A DNA stretch of 48,407 bases. Source: Frankia sp. AgB1.9. Its GTDB lineage: Bacteria; Actinomycetota; Actinomycetes; Frankiales; Frankiaceae. Every line of letters begins with the position of its first letter. Position 1 is the stretch's first letter. Below are positions 8,774 to 16,789 of this stretch, one piece after another. Under the pieces are notes generated by a model that worked only from the letters and a program-made list of their open reading frames with translations, had not been told where the DNA came from and searched no databases. Location of the stretch: the NCBI RefSeq assembly GCF_016786355.1, contig NZ_JADWYX010000068.1:1-48407 (forward strand). The letters are read 5' to 3'. The position numbers were made by a program, and so were the translations under genes.

Positions 8774-8863
8774 CATATGAGGTGCAAGGGTGAGCCGGCA
8801 GGAACCTCTCGCCGCCGGCGCCCGGCTGGAGGCCGCGCCGCGGCCGACCTCCCGACGGGCCGA

Positions 8864-9751
8864 TCAGTACGGCCGGTTGAGAGTGAAGGGGACCTCCGCC
8901 AGGCGCGGCGCCGCCGTCTGCAGCGCCTCCACCGTCCACCGACCCTCGGTCTCGATCCCGTCGACGATGGCGAAGGGCTGGAACAGGAGCACCTTCCCGC
9001 CCGACACGAAGAAGATCCGCCCCTCGATCGGGCAGGTCTCCGTGGCCAGGTAGGCGACGAAGGGCGACACGTTCGCCGGGTCCAGCCGCGCCACGACCTC
9101 GTCCGCCAGCGTCGCGTCGCCCGCGGGCGCGGTCATCCGGGTCAGCGCGGACGGCGCGATGGCGTTCACCCGCACGCCGTAGCGCCCGAGCTCCGAATGG
9201 CTGATCATCGTCAGGCAGGCGATCGCCGTCTTCGCGGCCCCGTAGTTTCCCTGGCCGGCGTGATTGAACAGCCCCGACGTGGAGGTCGTGTTGACCACGG
9301 CTGGATTGAGGACCTGTCCTGCCTTGTGCTGCTCGCGCCAATACTGCGCGGCGGCGCGAGTCGGCAGGAAGTGACCGCGAAGATGTACGCGGATCACGTC
9401 ATCCCATTCGTCGTCGCCCATGTTGACGATCATGCGGTCCCGCAGGATTCCGGCGTTGTTGACCAGGATGTGCAGGGCGCCGAACTCGTCGATTGCCTGG
9501 CGGACCAGTCGCTGCGCGCCGGCCGCGTCGCTGACGTCGTCACCGTTCACGACGGCCCGGCCGCCGAGCGCCTCGATCTCCCGTACGACCTCGGCCGCGG
9601 GCGTGTCGTCCGCACCCGAACCGTCGCGCGCGCCGCCGACGTCGTTCACGACGACTGAGGCCCCCTCGCGGGCGAACAGCAGCGCATGCTCCCGGCCCAG
9701 CCCACGGCCGGCTCCGGTGATCACGGCGACCCGGCCCTCAAGCGCTCCCAC
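8864..9751 (-). CDS. SDR family dehydrogenase, multifunctional-enzyme type 2-like (3-hydroxyacyl-CoA dehydrogenase candidate)
   Basis: This 295-residue SDR has TGAGRGLGREHALLFAREGASVVVNDVGG, the NADB segment typical of the dehydrogenase domain of peroxisomal multifunctional enzyme type 2. An intact VNNAGILRDR, a catalytic Ser in NTTSTSG and YGAAK (Tyr near residue 169) follow. Enzymes of this group oxidise 3-hydroxyacyl-CoAs. The GTG start has GAGGAG at 5 bp. The two upstream genes on the same strand encode paired MaoC-type hydratase subunits, so hydration and oxidation of an enoyl-CoA are coded together, as in MFE-2 where the same domains are fused. The 3-hydroxyacyl-CoA role is inferred from family and neighbours. 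Confidence 0.9.
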   Translation of the reverse strand: MGALEGRVAVITGAGRGLGREHALLFAREGASVVVNDVGGARDGSGADDTPAAEVVREIEALGGRAVVNGDDVSDAAGAQRLVRQAIDEFGALHILVNNAGILRDRMIVNMGDDEWDDVIRVHLRGHFLPTRAAAQYWREQHKAGQVLNPAVVNTTSTSGLFNHAGQGNYGAAKTAIACLTMISHSELGRYGVRVNAIAPSALTRMTAPAGDATLADEVVARLDPANVSPFVAYLATETCPIEGRIFFVSGGKVLLFQPFAIVDGIETEGRWTVEALQTAAPRLAEVPFTLNRPY

Positions 9752-9852
9752 AGGAACTCCTCACCCGTTTTCTCGTCATCGACTTCTCGGCCACTTCACT
9801 GCCCGGATCACCGACTGCCCGCGGCCACGGCCGGTACACAAGCGCCCCGGCG

Positions 9853-10293
9853 CTACCGGGGGACGACGAACGTCGCGGTGCCGGTCAGGTGCTCCTCACC
9901 GTTCTGGCGCGCACAGCGCAGCGCGACGTCGACGAGGCGCTGACCGTCCACCTCGCGGCGCGCGACCACCTCGGCCGAGTACGTCAGCACGTCGCCCGGC
10001 CAGGCCTGGCGGGCGAAACGCACGCCGAAGGCGCGGACGTTGCGTGGCCCGAGCCAGTCCGTCACGTACGTGGCGAGCACACCGGCCTGGCGCATGCCGA
10101 CGGCGAAGGGGCCCGGATAACCCGCCGCGGTGGCGAACGCCGTGTCGTGGTGGATCGGGTTCAGGTCGCCCGAAGCGCCCTGGTAACGAACGAAGTCAGT
10201 CACGGTGAGGGGCCGTTCGACCCGTGGCGGCTGCTGGGTACCGACCTGCAGGTCGTCCCAGGTCACCACGCCGGCTGAGTCGGGCGCGCTCAT
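9853..10293 (-). CDS. MaoC-family (R)-specific enoyl-CoA hydratase, catalytic hot-dog subunit
   Basis: This 146-residue single hot-dog protein carries the hydratase-2 motif ASGDLNPIHHD, with the catalytic Asp and His both present around residues 43-49. It should hydrate a trans-2-enoyl-CoA. Its ATG overlaps the stop of the upstream hot-dog gene by four bases (ATGA), so the pair is translationally coupled and probably forms a heteromer like other actinobacterial two-subunit MaoC dehydratases (HadAB, ChsH1-type). The product would be passed to the SDR that follows 100 bp downstream. Confidence 0.9.
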   Translation of the reverse strand: MSAPDSAGVVTWDDLQVGTQQPPRVERPLTVTDFVRYQGASGDLNPIHHDTAFATAAGYPGPFAVGMRQAGVLATYVTDWLGPRNVRAFGVRFARQAWPGDVLTYSAEVVARREVDGQRLVDVALRCARQNGEEHLTGTATFVVPR

Positions 10294-10718
10294 GCGCCGG
10301 CCGGGCGCGAGGTCGCGATTGAGGTACCTGTGACCTCGGCGACGAGTCGGCCGGTCTCGTCCCGGTACTCGGTCACCACCTCGGTGAAGGTCATCTCGCC
10401 GCCGCGCCGGCCCTGCTTGGCGTAGGTCCGGCCAAACCTTGACCGGCCGACGAGCCGGGTGCCCGCCACGGGTGGGCCGTCCGGGAAGGAGAAGTCCTGC
10501 GCACCGTGCAGCATCCGGCTCATATCCAGCGGCTCGACCTCGTCGTACGGGCTCGACCCCGGCACCTGCGCCTGCCAGAAGGCCGCCGACATCAGGAAGG
10601 TCACCGGCGACACCACGTCCGGCTCGGTCCGCAGGTACTCCTCGTGCGACGACCCGGTCGCGCGCGCGAACTCACGGATCTTGCCCAGCTCCACGAGCAT
10701 CGGGAAGGGCTCTGCCAC
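10290..10718 (-). CDS. MaoC N-terminal-like / FAS1-type dehydratase-domain protein (partner subunit)
   Basis: This 142-residue hot-dog-like protein resembles the N-terminal half of two-domain MaoC dehydratases. It lacks the D-x-N-P-x-H catalytic motif, as expected for the substrate-binding, non-catalytic partner. I chose the GTG at 10718 because GGAGG stands 5 bp before it; the frame stays open to 10835 but those codons look non-coding. It overlaps the catalytic MaoC gene in ATGA. It is first in a three-gene operon behind operator copy E, which lies about 120 bp upstream. Confidence 0.83.
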   Translation of the reverse strand: MAEPFPMLVELGKIREFARATGSSHEEYLRTEPDVVSPVTFLMSAAFWQAQVPGSSPYDEVEPLDMSRMLHGAQDFSFPDGPPVAGTRLVGRSRFGRTYAKQGRRGGEMTFTEVVTEYRDETGRLVAEVTGTSIATSRPAGA

Positions 10719-10839
10719 GCTGACCTCCGGGCTGCGGGAAGGGTGCGAGACCGGCCCCTGGATCGATGGGCTCAGCCGGAGTTCCCTGATTCGGGAGACT
10801 CCGCGCAGGGATCGGGCAGGGCCGCCGCTGGCCAAAGTC

Positions 10840-10855
10840 TAAGTACATTGACTCA
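10840..10855. promoter_or_regulatory. Operator-like palindrome, copy E
   Basis: The site reads TAAG-TACATTGA-CTCA, a complete match to TRAGT-N6-ACTYA. On the minus strand TTGACC and TTAGAC stand 17 bp apart around it, a plausible promoter for the MaoC-SDR operon, which would put the palindrome between the -35 and -10 elements. Confidence 0.65.
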
Positions 10856-10952
10856 ATTTGGTCAACCGCCACAGCTGGGCGCCGCGCCTGCGGTCGCCGC
10901 GGTCAGGGGCGGGAGTAGCGAGTTCCCAGGCCGCCCGCCGGCTGGCCCGCGC

Positions 10953-11693
10953 TCAGCGGGCGGTCAGCCCGCCGTCGACGACGATGGCCTGGCCGGTGAT
11001 GAACGAGGCGTCGTCGGAGGCGAGGAAGGCCGCCACCCTGCCGATCTCGTCCGGCTCGCCCCACCGGCCCATCGGGACCCGCAGCTGCTCGAGGAGCCCG
11101 GCGCCACCGTCGTGCGCGCCGTGCATCGGCTCGGTCACCCTGGTTCGGACGTAGCCCGGGCAGATCGCGTTCACCCGGATGCCCTGCTTCGCGTGGGCGA
11201 GCGCGAGCGTCTTGGTCATCCCGATGACGCCGTGTTTCGCGCTGGGGTAGCCGGTCTGCTCGATCCCGCCGATGAGCGAGCCCGTGATGCCCGCGACGGA
11301 CGAGATGTTGATGATCACGCCGCGGCCGGCCCGTTCCAGCTCAGGAATCGCGTACTTGCAGGCGTAGTAGGTGCCGGTCAGGTAAAGCTCGACGGACTTC
11401 TTCCAGTCGCTCACCCGGCCCCCGGCGCTGGTGATGAGTGTGTCCAGGCCCCCGAACTCCTCGACCGTCGCCGCGACCGCGCGGGCGACGGACTGCTCGT
11501 CGGTCACGTCGGTGACGACCGACGAGGCGGTACCGCCCGTCCCTTGGAACTCCGCCACGGCGTCACGGGCGGCGGTCTCCTCCAGGTCGGCGACCATCAC
11601 CGACGCGCCTTCCGTCGCGCACGCTCGCGCGCAGGCCCGGCCGATGCCGGATCCGCCACCGATGACCAGAACCGGTCGTCCCTTGAGTCTCAC
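10953..11693 (-). CDS. SDR family NAD(P)-dependent oxidoreductase
   Basis: This 246-residue classical SDR has GGGSGIG at the start for cofactor binding, an acidic DLEE loop suggesting NAD rather than NADP, a catalytic Ser in NISSVAG and YPSAK. The C-terminal FITGQAIVVDGG is standard. The usual NAG motif is changed to SAGG. The GTG start is preceded by GAGGAGG at a rather long 9 bp. It follows the phosphoesterase gene by 50 bp and is the last gene of the crotonase-phosphoesterase-SDR unit. It probably oxidises a hydroxyl of a pathway intermediate; the substrate is unknown. Confidence 0.9.
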   Translation of the reverse strand: MRLKGRPVLVIGGGSGIGRACARACATEGASVMVADLEETAARDAVAEFQGTGGTASSVVTDVTDEQSVARAVAATVEEFGGLDTLITSAGGRVSDWKKSVELYLTGTYYACKYAIPELERAGRGVIINISSVAGITGSLIGGIEQTGYPSAKHGVIGMTKTLALAHAKQGIRVNAICPGYVRTRVTEPMHGAHDGGAGLLEQLRVPMGRWGEPDEIGRVAAFLASDDASFITGQAIVVDGGLTAR

Positions 11694-11743
11694 TGCTTAT
11701 TTCCTCCTCGGGTGGCCGCCGGCGGGACCAACCGAAACGCGGG

Positions 11744-12391
11744 TCACCGGCCGCCGACAGGCCGCGGTCCCTGCTGGAACGGGTGTGGGCCGGGCCCGGT
11801 CAGCCGCAGCTGTTCCCGGCCGGTGCGCAGGTCGTGAATCACGACCTCGAATCCCCCGGTGCCGATGTCGAGGATTCCGACCGTGCCGACCAGGCCGAGG
11901 TAGCCGTACGGCATGGTCGGGCTGCCCGGGTTGACCAGCGCGGTCCCGTCGTCCAGGCCCCACACCGCCGGGACGTGCGAGTGCCCCGACACCGCGAAAT
12001 CGACTGGGCCGTCGAAGGTCCGCACCAGGATCTCCCGGACCGCGTCGTCGGGACGGCCCTCGGTGTGGCCCAGGTCGTGGGTCATGCCGATCCGGAGGCC
12101 ACCCGCGTCGAGGACGACGACGTCGCGGACACGCGGGTCCGGGGCGACGCCGGGGCGGCGGCGCCGCGGCCGGTACGGGTCGCCGTTGCCACGGCTGGCC
12201 AGCGTCGGAGCCAGCCGCTCCAGCCGGTCGACGATCTCGATCGTGTGCAGGTCGCCGCAGTGCAGGATCTGGTCGCAGCCGGCCAGCGCCGCGTAGGCCG
12301 CGGCCGGCAGGTCGTCGCCCGCCTCGGGAATGTGGGTGTCCGCGAGCAGGCCGATCCGGTACCCGGTCATCGGGGTACCGGCCCGGCCCAT
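11744..12391 (-). CDS. YfcE-type metallophosphoesterase
   Basis: This protein of 215 residues has the full calcineurin-like dimetal set of the small YfcE/MJ0936 group: ADTH near the N-terminus, CGDLH, RGNGD, GHSH and NPGSP in order. Members hydrolyse phosphodiesters or phosphomonoesters in the cytoplasm. A second ATG at 12370 is an equally good start, giving 208 residues. It sits between a crotonase and an SDR on the same strand and is not an obvious pathway enzyme. A second, unrelated phosphoesterase sits in the DUF35 operon of this window. The link of such enzymes to acyl-CoA breakdown is unexplained; hydrolysis of a CoA-derived phosphate is one guess. Confidence 0.88.
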   Translation of the reverse strand: MGRAGTPMTGYRIGLLADTHIPEAGDDLPAAAYAALAGCDQILHCGDLHTIEIVDRLERLAPTLASRGNGDPYRPRRRRPGVAPDPRVRDVVVLDAGGLRIGMTHDLGHTEGRPDDAVREILVRTFDGPVDFAVSGHSHVPAVWGLDDGTALVNPGSPTMPYGYLGLVGTVGILDIGTGGFEVVIHDLRTGREQLRLTGPGPHPFQQGPRPVGGR

Positions 12392-12451
12392 CGCGCGGGA
12401 CCGGCCACGGGCGAGGCGTACGTCCGTGTGTCAAGCATCCGCTGGCCGGAC

Positions 12452-13432
12452 CTACTGCGCGGCGTCGCCCGCGGGGTACTCGATCCCGAAGTGGTCGTCG
12501 CGCCAGTCCACCGCGGACCGAAGCCCGCCTTCCGCGGAACGCTTCCAGAACTCGTCGGCGTTCGAGCCGTAGCTGCCGCGCACACCCGCCGAGTGGACGT
12601 CCATGCTCCAGCGCATGCCGGTCCGGAAGCCCTGCAGCTCCAGCTGGCGGTTGACGGCGGCCTTGGTCGACATGAGCAGGACGGGATCGGTCTTCGCGAT
12701 GCTCCGCGCCAGCTTGTCCGTCTCCTCGTCCAGCCGGTCCGCCGGGTGCACGTCCGAGGCCCAGCCCCAGTCGTAGGCCTTCCTGCCGTCCATCGGGTCG
12801 CCGGTGAAGAGGAAGTGCTTGGCTCGGCTCGCGCCCATCAGCCAGACCTCGTACTGGTAGCCCTCGATCGTGAGCTGCCGGATCGTGGGGAAGCCGATCT
12901 GGGCGTCCTCGGCGACGATCCGCAGGTCGCAGAAGCCAGCCAGGTGGGTGCCGCCGGCCAGGCAGTAGCCGTGGACCTGCGCGATGACCGGCTTGTGCAG
13001 GTCGAAGATCCGGAAGTAGAGCTCCCTGGCGAAGAACTCGTACTTCGCGAAGGTCGGGTGGTCCTTCTTCGGGTCGTAGTAGACGCCGCCGGGCGGGTCG
13101 CCGACGTCCGCCCACGCGATCGACCGCCGGTAGTCGTCGGGGTTGGGGTTGTTGGCCTCCGCCTTGCCCGGCGTGAGGTCGTACCCGGAGCAGAAGGCCG
13201 AGCCCGCGCCCTTGATGATGACCACCCGGATGTCCGGGTCCATGTCCATTTCGTGCAGGCCCATGGCCAGCTCGCAGATCCTGGCGTAGCTGAGTGGGTT
13301 CCGCTTCTCGGGACCATTCAGGATAAGGCGGCCGATCGGCCCGTCCTTTTCATAAATGATCTCCTCGAAGTCGTCGGTCGGAATGCGCTCCTCATATTTC
13401 CAGGGCGGCAACCCTATCTTCTTCTTCGTCAC
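12452..13432 (-). CDS. Enoyl-CoA hydratase/isomerase-family protein with atypical active site
   Basis: This 326-residue crotonase is longer than the usual 255-270 residues because of an N-terminal extension of about 20 residues and an insert after the first oxyanion motif (GSAFCSGYDL), rich in Asn/Pro/Asp. The second oxyanion segment reads HGYCLAGGTHLAGFCD, where canonical hydratases have GGGCELAM, so the first catalytic Glu is His. The second catalytic Glu, canonically in GxPE, is replaced in GFPTIRQ by Thr. Simple hydration by the usual mechanism is therefore unlikely, and ring-opening, isomerase or hydrolase chemistry is more likely. The GTG start has GAGGAGG at 5 bp. It leads a minus-strand unit with the phosphoesterase and SDR, divergent from the fused acyl-CoA dehydrogenase. 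Confidence 0.88.
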   Translation of the reverse strand: MTKKKIGLPPWKYEERIPTDDFEEIIYEKDGPIGRLILNGPEKRNPLSYARICELAMGLHEMDMDPDIRVVIIKGAGSAFCSGYDLTPGKAEANNPNPDDYRRSIAWADVGDPPGGVYYDPKKDHPTFAKYEFFARELYFRIFDLHKPVIAQVHGYCLAGGTHLAGFCDLRIVAEDAQIGFPTIRQLTIEGYQYEVWLMGASRAKHFLFTGDPMDGRKAYDWGWASDVHPADRLDEETDKLARSIAKTDPVLLMSTKAAVNRQLELQGFRTGMRWSMDVHSAGVRGSYGSNADEFWKRSAEGGLRSAVDWRDDHFGIEYPAGDAAQ

Positions 13433-13775
13433 TACGCCTCCTCAGGCCGCGTCTAAGCCGGGCAGGTGAGCCACGGCTGGGCCCGGAACGCGCAGCCCAG
13501 CCGGGCCGACGCCCGCGCGGCGTCCCGCCCTCGTCCTCACTACCACCGGCCGGCACGCGCGGGCCGCCGAGCACCCCTTGTCTCGCGGCGGCGGACGCCG
13601 GCGAATGATCCCGCTCCAAGGGCGCGCCCCCATCGCTCGGCGACGCTATCTTAAGGACAGAGACTTATCAATAGGTCGGTGGCGTGGCCTCGACGCCCGC
13701 CACACAAGGAACTGTCATCCGTGCGTCAAGCACGGGTCGAGACTCCGCGCACGGTCCTAGCGAAGGAAGTGTGTC
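13433..13775. other. Divergent intergenic region with one operator-like palindrome
   Basis: These 343 bases lie between the divergent crotonase and fused acyl-CoA dehydrogenase genes. No gene is supported. The only AT-rich patch (about 13645-13680) contains the operator copy at 13652-13667, so promoters in both directions probably share it. Confidence 0.55.
13652..13667. promoter_or_regulatory. Operator-like palindrome, copy A
   Basis: The site reads TAAG-GACAGAGA-CTTA, with perfect outer half-sites of TRAG-N8-CTYA. It lies between the divergent crotonase (minus, start 13432) and fused acyl-CoA dehydrogenase (plus, start 13776). Confidence 0.65.
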
Positions 13776-15929
13776 GTGCCGATCGCCATCTCCGAAGACC
13801 ACCGGGCCCTGGCGGATGCCGCGTCAGACCTGCTGACCAAGCGCGACGCGCGCGCGGCGGCCCGGGCCCTGCTGGAGGCGCCGGACGAGTCGTTACCGGC
13901 CTGCTGGCGCGAGACCGCCGACCTGGGCTGGCTCGGCCTGCACCTGCCCGAGCAGTACGGCGGATCGGGCTTCGGGATCGAGGAGCTCGTGATCGTGGTC
14001 GAGCAGCTGGGCCGAGCCGTGGCACCCGGCCCGTTCGTCCCGACGATGATCGTCAGCGCGGTCGTCGCCGCCGGAGCCGACGAGGCGACCCGGGCCCGTC
14101 TGCTGCCCGGCCTGGCGAGCGGCGAGCGCACCGGCGGCGTGGCGTTGACCAGCGAAGTCACCGTGGCCGACGGCAGGGTCTCCGGCGAGGCCGGTCCCGT
14201 TCTCGGAGCGGCGCTGGCGACGGTCCTCGTCCTGCCCGTCGGCGAGGACGTCGCCGTCCTCGAGATGGGCGACGGCGTCACGGTGGAAGCGCCACCGAAC
14301 CTGGACCCGACCCGTCGTTCCGGCCGGGTCACGCTCGACGGCGCGGCCGCCACCGTCATCCCCGGTGGCCGCCGCCTGCTGGTCGACCTGGCCCGGACGA
14401 TCCTGGCCGCGGAGGCGGTCGGCGTCGCGGGAGCCTGCACGGACGCCGCCGCCGAGTACGCCAGGGTCCGAGTCCAGTTCGGCCGCCAGATCGGCATGTT
14501 CCAGGCCGTCAAGCATCACTGCGCCAACATGTGCGTCGCGAGCGAGAAGGCGACGGCGGCGGCGTGGGACGCGGCCAGGGCCGCCGCCAGCGGTGGTGAC
14601 CAGCTGACCTACGCCGCCGCGGCGGCGGCCGCGCTCGCCGGCCCTGCCGCGTACCTGTGCGCGAACCTCAGCACCCAGGTGCACGGCGGCATCGGCTTCA
14701 CCTGGGAGCACGACGCCCACCTGTACCTGCGGCGAGCCACCGTCCTGCAGGCACTGCTCGCGCCAGAGACGGCGGCGGCGGACCTGGTGGAGCTCTCCCG
14801 CCGGGGGGTCAGCCGGGACAAGACCATCGAGCTGCCACCCGAGGCCGAGGCGTTCCGCGCCGAGATCCGCGCCCTCGCCGGCGAGCTGGCCGGGCTGGAG
14901 AGGACGGCGCGGCGACGACGACTGATCGACACGGGCTACCTCATGCCGCACTGGCCCAGGCCGTGGGGACGGGAGGCGGGGGCGGTCGAGCAGGTCGTCA
15001 TCGAGCAGGAGCTGATGGCCGCCGGCATCGACCGCAAGATGGACCCGATCACCGGCTACCAGATGGTCACCCTCATCCAGCACGCCACCGCCGAGCAGGT
15101 CGCCCGCTGGGTGCCGCCGGCGCTCGCGCAGGAGACCATCTGGTGCCAGCTGTTCAGCGAGCCCGAGGCCGGTTCCGACGCGGCAGGCATCAGGACCCGC
15201 GCCACCCGCGCCGAGGGAGGCTGGCTGCTCAACGGCCAGAAGGTCTGGACCAGCGGAGCGCAGTTCGCCGCGAAGGGGCTCGTCACGGCGCGGACGAACC
15301 CCGACGCGCCGAAGCACAGGGGCATCACGACGATGGTCGTCGACATGTCGGCGCCCGGCATCGAGATCAGGCCGCTGCGCCAGCCCGACGGCAGTGCCCA
15401 CTTCAACGAGGTGTTCCTGACCGACGTGTTCGTGCCCGACGCCGACGTCGTCGGAGCCGTCGACGACGGGTGGAACGTGGCCCGCGCGAACCTCGGCAAC
15501 GAGAGCATCAGCGTCGGGCGCGACGACTCGAACATGTCCACGCCGGCGACGACGCTCCTCGACGCCTACGACGCGCACCCCGACCGAATGCCAGGCGGGG
15601 CCGTCCGGATCGGCTACTACATCGCGGGGCTGCAGGTGCTGCGGCTGCTGAACCTGCGGCGGGCCAGCCGGGCGCTGGCCGGCGCCGGGCCCGGGCCGGA
15701 GGGCGCGATCACGAAGCTCGTCATGTCAGAGCTCGCGCACGAGGTCGCGGCGATCCTGGCGGTCGCCGGAGCGCCGGACCTCGTCTTCGTCGACGGCGAC
15801 GGGCTGCGGCCCGCGATGCTGAACCTGACGCACCGGATCTGGTCGATCGGGGGCGGCACCTCCGAGATCAAGCGCAACCAGATCGGCGAGCGGATCCTGG
15901 GCCTGCCCCGCGACCCGCTGTTGAAGTAG
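13776..15929 (+). CDS. Fused double acyl-CoA dehydrogenase
   Basis: This 717-residue protein joins two complete acyl-CoA dehydrogenase folds, each needing FAD as family knowledge. Residues 1 to about 340 form the first fold, ending with MHGGIG-like HGGIGFTWEHDAH (near 305). The second runs from about 350 and has SEPEAGSD (near 461), NGQKVWTS and the C-terminal GGGTSEIKRN and GERILGLPR (near 692). The second fold lacks the catalytic Glu of the YEGT type, having GGGT there. The gene is GTG-started, alone on its strand, with operator copy A upstream and a strong hairpin just after the stop. Fused enzymes of this size in mycobacteria (FadE34-type) act on steroid side chains, so a bulky CoA thioester is a reasonable but unproven substrate. 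Confidence 0.93.
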   Translation: MPIAISEDHRALADAASDLLTKRDARAAARALLEAPDESLPACWRETADLGWLGLHLPEQYGGSGFGIEELVIVVEQLGRAVAPGPFVPTMIVSAVVAAGADEATRARLLPGLASGERTGGVALTSEVTVADGRVSGEAGPVLGAALATVLVLPVGEDVAVLEMGDGVTVEAPPNLDPTRRSGRVTLDGAAATVIPGGRRLLVDLARTILAAEAVGVAGACTDAAAEYARVRVQFGRQIGMFQAVKHHCANMCVASEKATAAAWDAARAAASGGDQLTYAAAAAAALAGPAAYLCANLSTQVHGGIGFTWEHDAHLYLRRATVLQALLAPETAAADLVELSRRGVSRDKTIELPPEAEAFRAEIRALAGELAGLERTARRRRLIDTGYLMPHWPRPWGREAGAVEQVVIEQELMAAGIDRKMDPITGYQMVTLIQHATAEQVARWVPPALAQETIWCQLFSEPEAGSDAAGIRTRATRAEGGWLLNGQKVWTSGAQFAAKGLVTARTNPDAPKHRGITTMVVDMSAPGIEIRPLRQPDGSAHFNEVFLTDVFVPDADVVGAVDDGWNVARANLGNESISVGRDDSNMSTPATTLLDAYDAHPDRMPGGAVRIGYYIAGLQVLRLLNLRRASRALAGAGPGPEGAITKLVMSELAHEVAAILAVAGAPDLVFVDGDGLRPAMLNLTHRIWSIGGGTSEIKRNQIGERILGLPRDPLLK

Positions 15930-15984
15930 GACAGCGTGTGCGCCGCGCCGTGGCGGCACGGCGCTGCGCACGTTCGTCCTGTCC
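15929..15984. terminator. Long hairpin between convergent genes, likely bidirectional terminator
   Basis: GCGCCGTG (15945-15952) pairs with CACGGCGC (15957-15964) around a GCGG loop. After one mismatch six more pairs form (GTGCGC-type arms 15938-15943 and 15966-15971). GGACAG (15929-15934) and CTGTCC (15979-15984) can close an outer stem. No T-tract follows, as is common in GC-rich actinobacteria. It begins at the stop of the fused dehydrogenase and faces the stop of the convergent crotonase at 16015. Confidence 0.75.
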
Positions 15985-16014
15985 CGGCAGGTGCGCCCGG
16001 TCAGCGGACGTCCG

Positions 16015-16782
16015 TCAGCGGCCGGTCCAGACCGGGCGGCGCTTCTCCAGGAACGCCTGGATTCCTTCCTGCCCGTCCGCCGAGTCGGCGAGGTGCGCCA
16101 TCGCCCTGGTGGTGGCCGCCCAGCCCTCGTCGTCGGCGGCCCGCGCCGCCTCGTTCACCGCGGCCAGGGACGCCTGGACCGAGACGGGGGCGTTCGCGCA
16201 GATGCGCTCCGCCAGTGTGACCGCCCCCTCGAGCGCCTGGCCCGGTTCCGTGAGCACGTTGACGAATCCGGCCGAGTAGGCGCGCTCGGCGTGCAGCGGG
16301 GCGCCGGTCAGGATGAGTTCCCGGGCCAGGTTCAGCGGAAGGCTTTGCGGCGCCCGGAACAGCCCGGCACAGGTGGGAACGACGCCGATGGCGACTTCCG
16401 GCAGGCCGAAACGCGCGGTCGTCGACGCCACGACGAGGTCGCAGGCCAGCACGATCTCCATGCCGCCGCCGAGCGCCGGGCCCTCGACGGCGGCGATGAG
16501 TGGCTTGCGGCGGTCGCGGCGGATGATGCCGTACTCACCGCCTCGCTCGGTGACGTAGTCCCCCCTCGAGCGCAGGTCGCTGCCGGCGCTGAACACCGAG
16601 GTCGTTCCGGTGAGCACGCCGGCCCAGAGGTCGGTCTCGTCGTCGAGCCGGTTCAGCGCGCCATCGATCGCGTCGGCCAGCGCGCGGTCCACCGCGTTGC
16701 GTTTCTCCTCCCGGCACATCGAGATGACGAGCACCCGCCCACGCCGCTCGGTCTGGACAAGCTCGCGCATCGCGGTCCCCAT
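16015..16782 (-). CDS. Enoyl-CoA hydratase (crotonase family), canonical active site
   Basis: This 255-residue crotonase shows both oxyanion segments (SVFSAGSDL and GPALGGGMEIVLACD) and keeps both catalytic glutamates, one in GGMEIV and one in GLPEVAIG. It is the only one of four crotonases here with the full Glu/Glu dyad, so hydration of a 2-enoyl-CoA is the expected reaction. A second ATG at 16770, with GGGGA 5 bp before it, may be the true start. The gene follows the ALDH stop by only 7 bp and ends a four-gene minus-strand run that begins with the amidohydrolase at 20526. Confidence 0.93.
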   Translation of the reverse strand: MGTAMRELVQTERRGRVLVISMCREEKRNAVDRALADAIDGALNRLDDETDLWAGVLTGTTSVFSAGSDLRSRGDYVTERGGEYGIIRRDRRKPLIAAVEGPALGGGMEIVLACDLVVASTTARFGLPEVAIGVVPTCAGLFRAPQSLPLNLARELILTGAPLHAERAYSAGFVNVLTEPGQALEGAVTLAERICANAPVSVQASLAAVNEAARAADDEGWAATTRAMAHLADSADGQEGIQAFLEKRRPVWTGR

Positions 16783-16789
16783 CTGTCGG

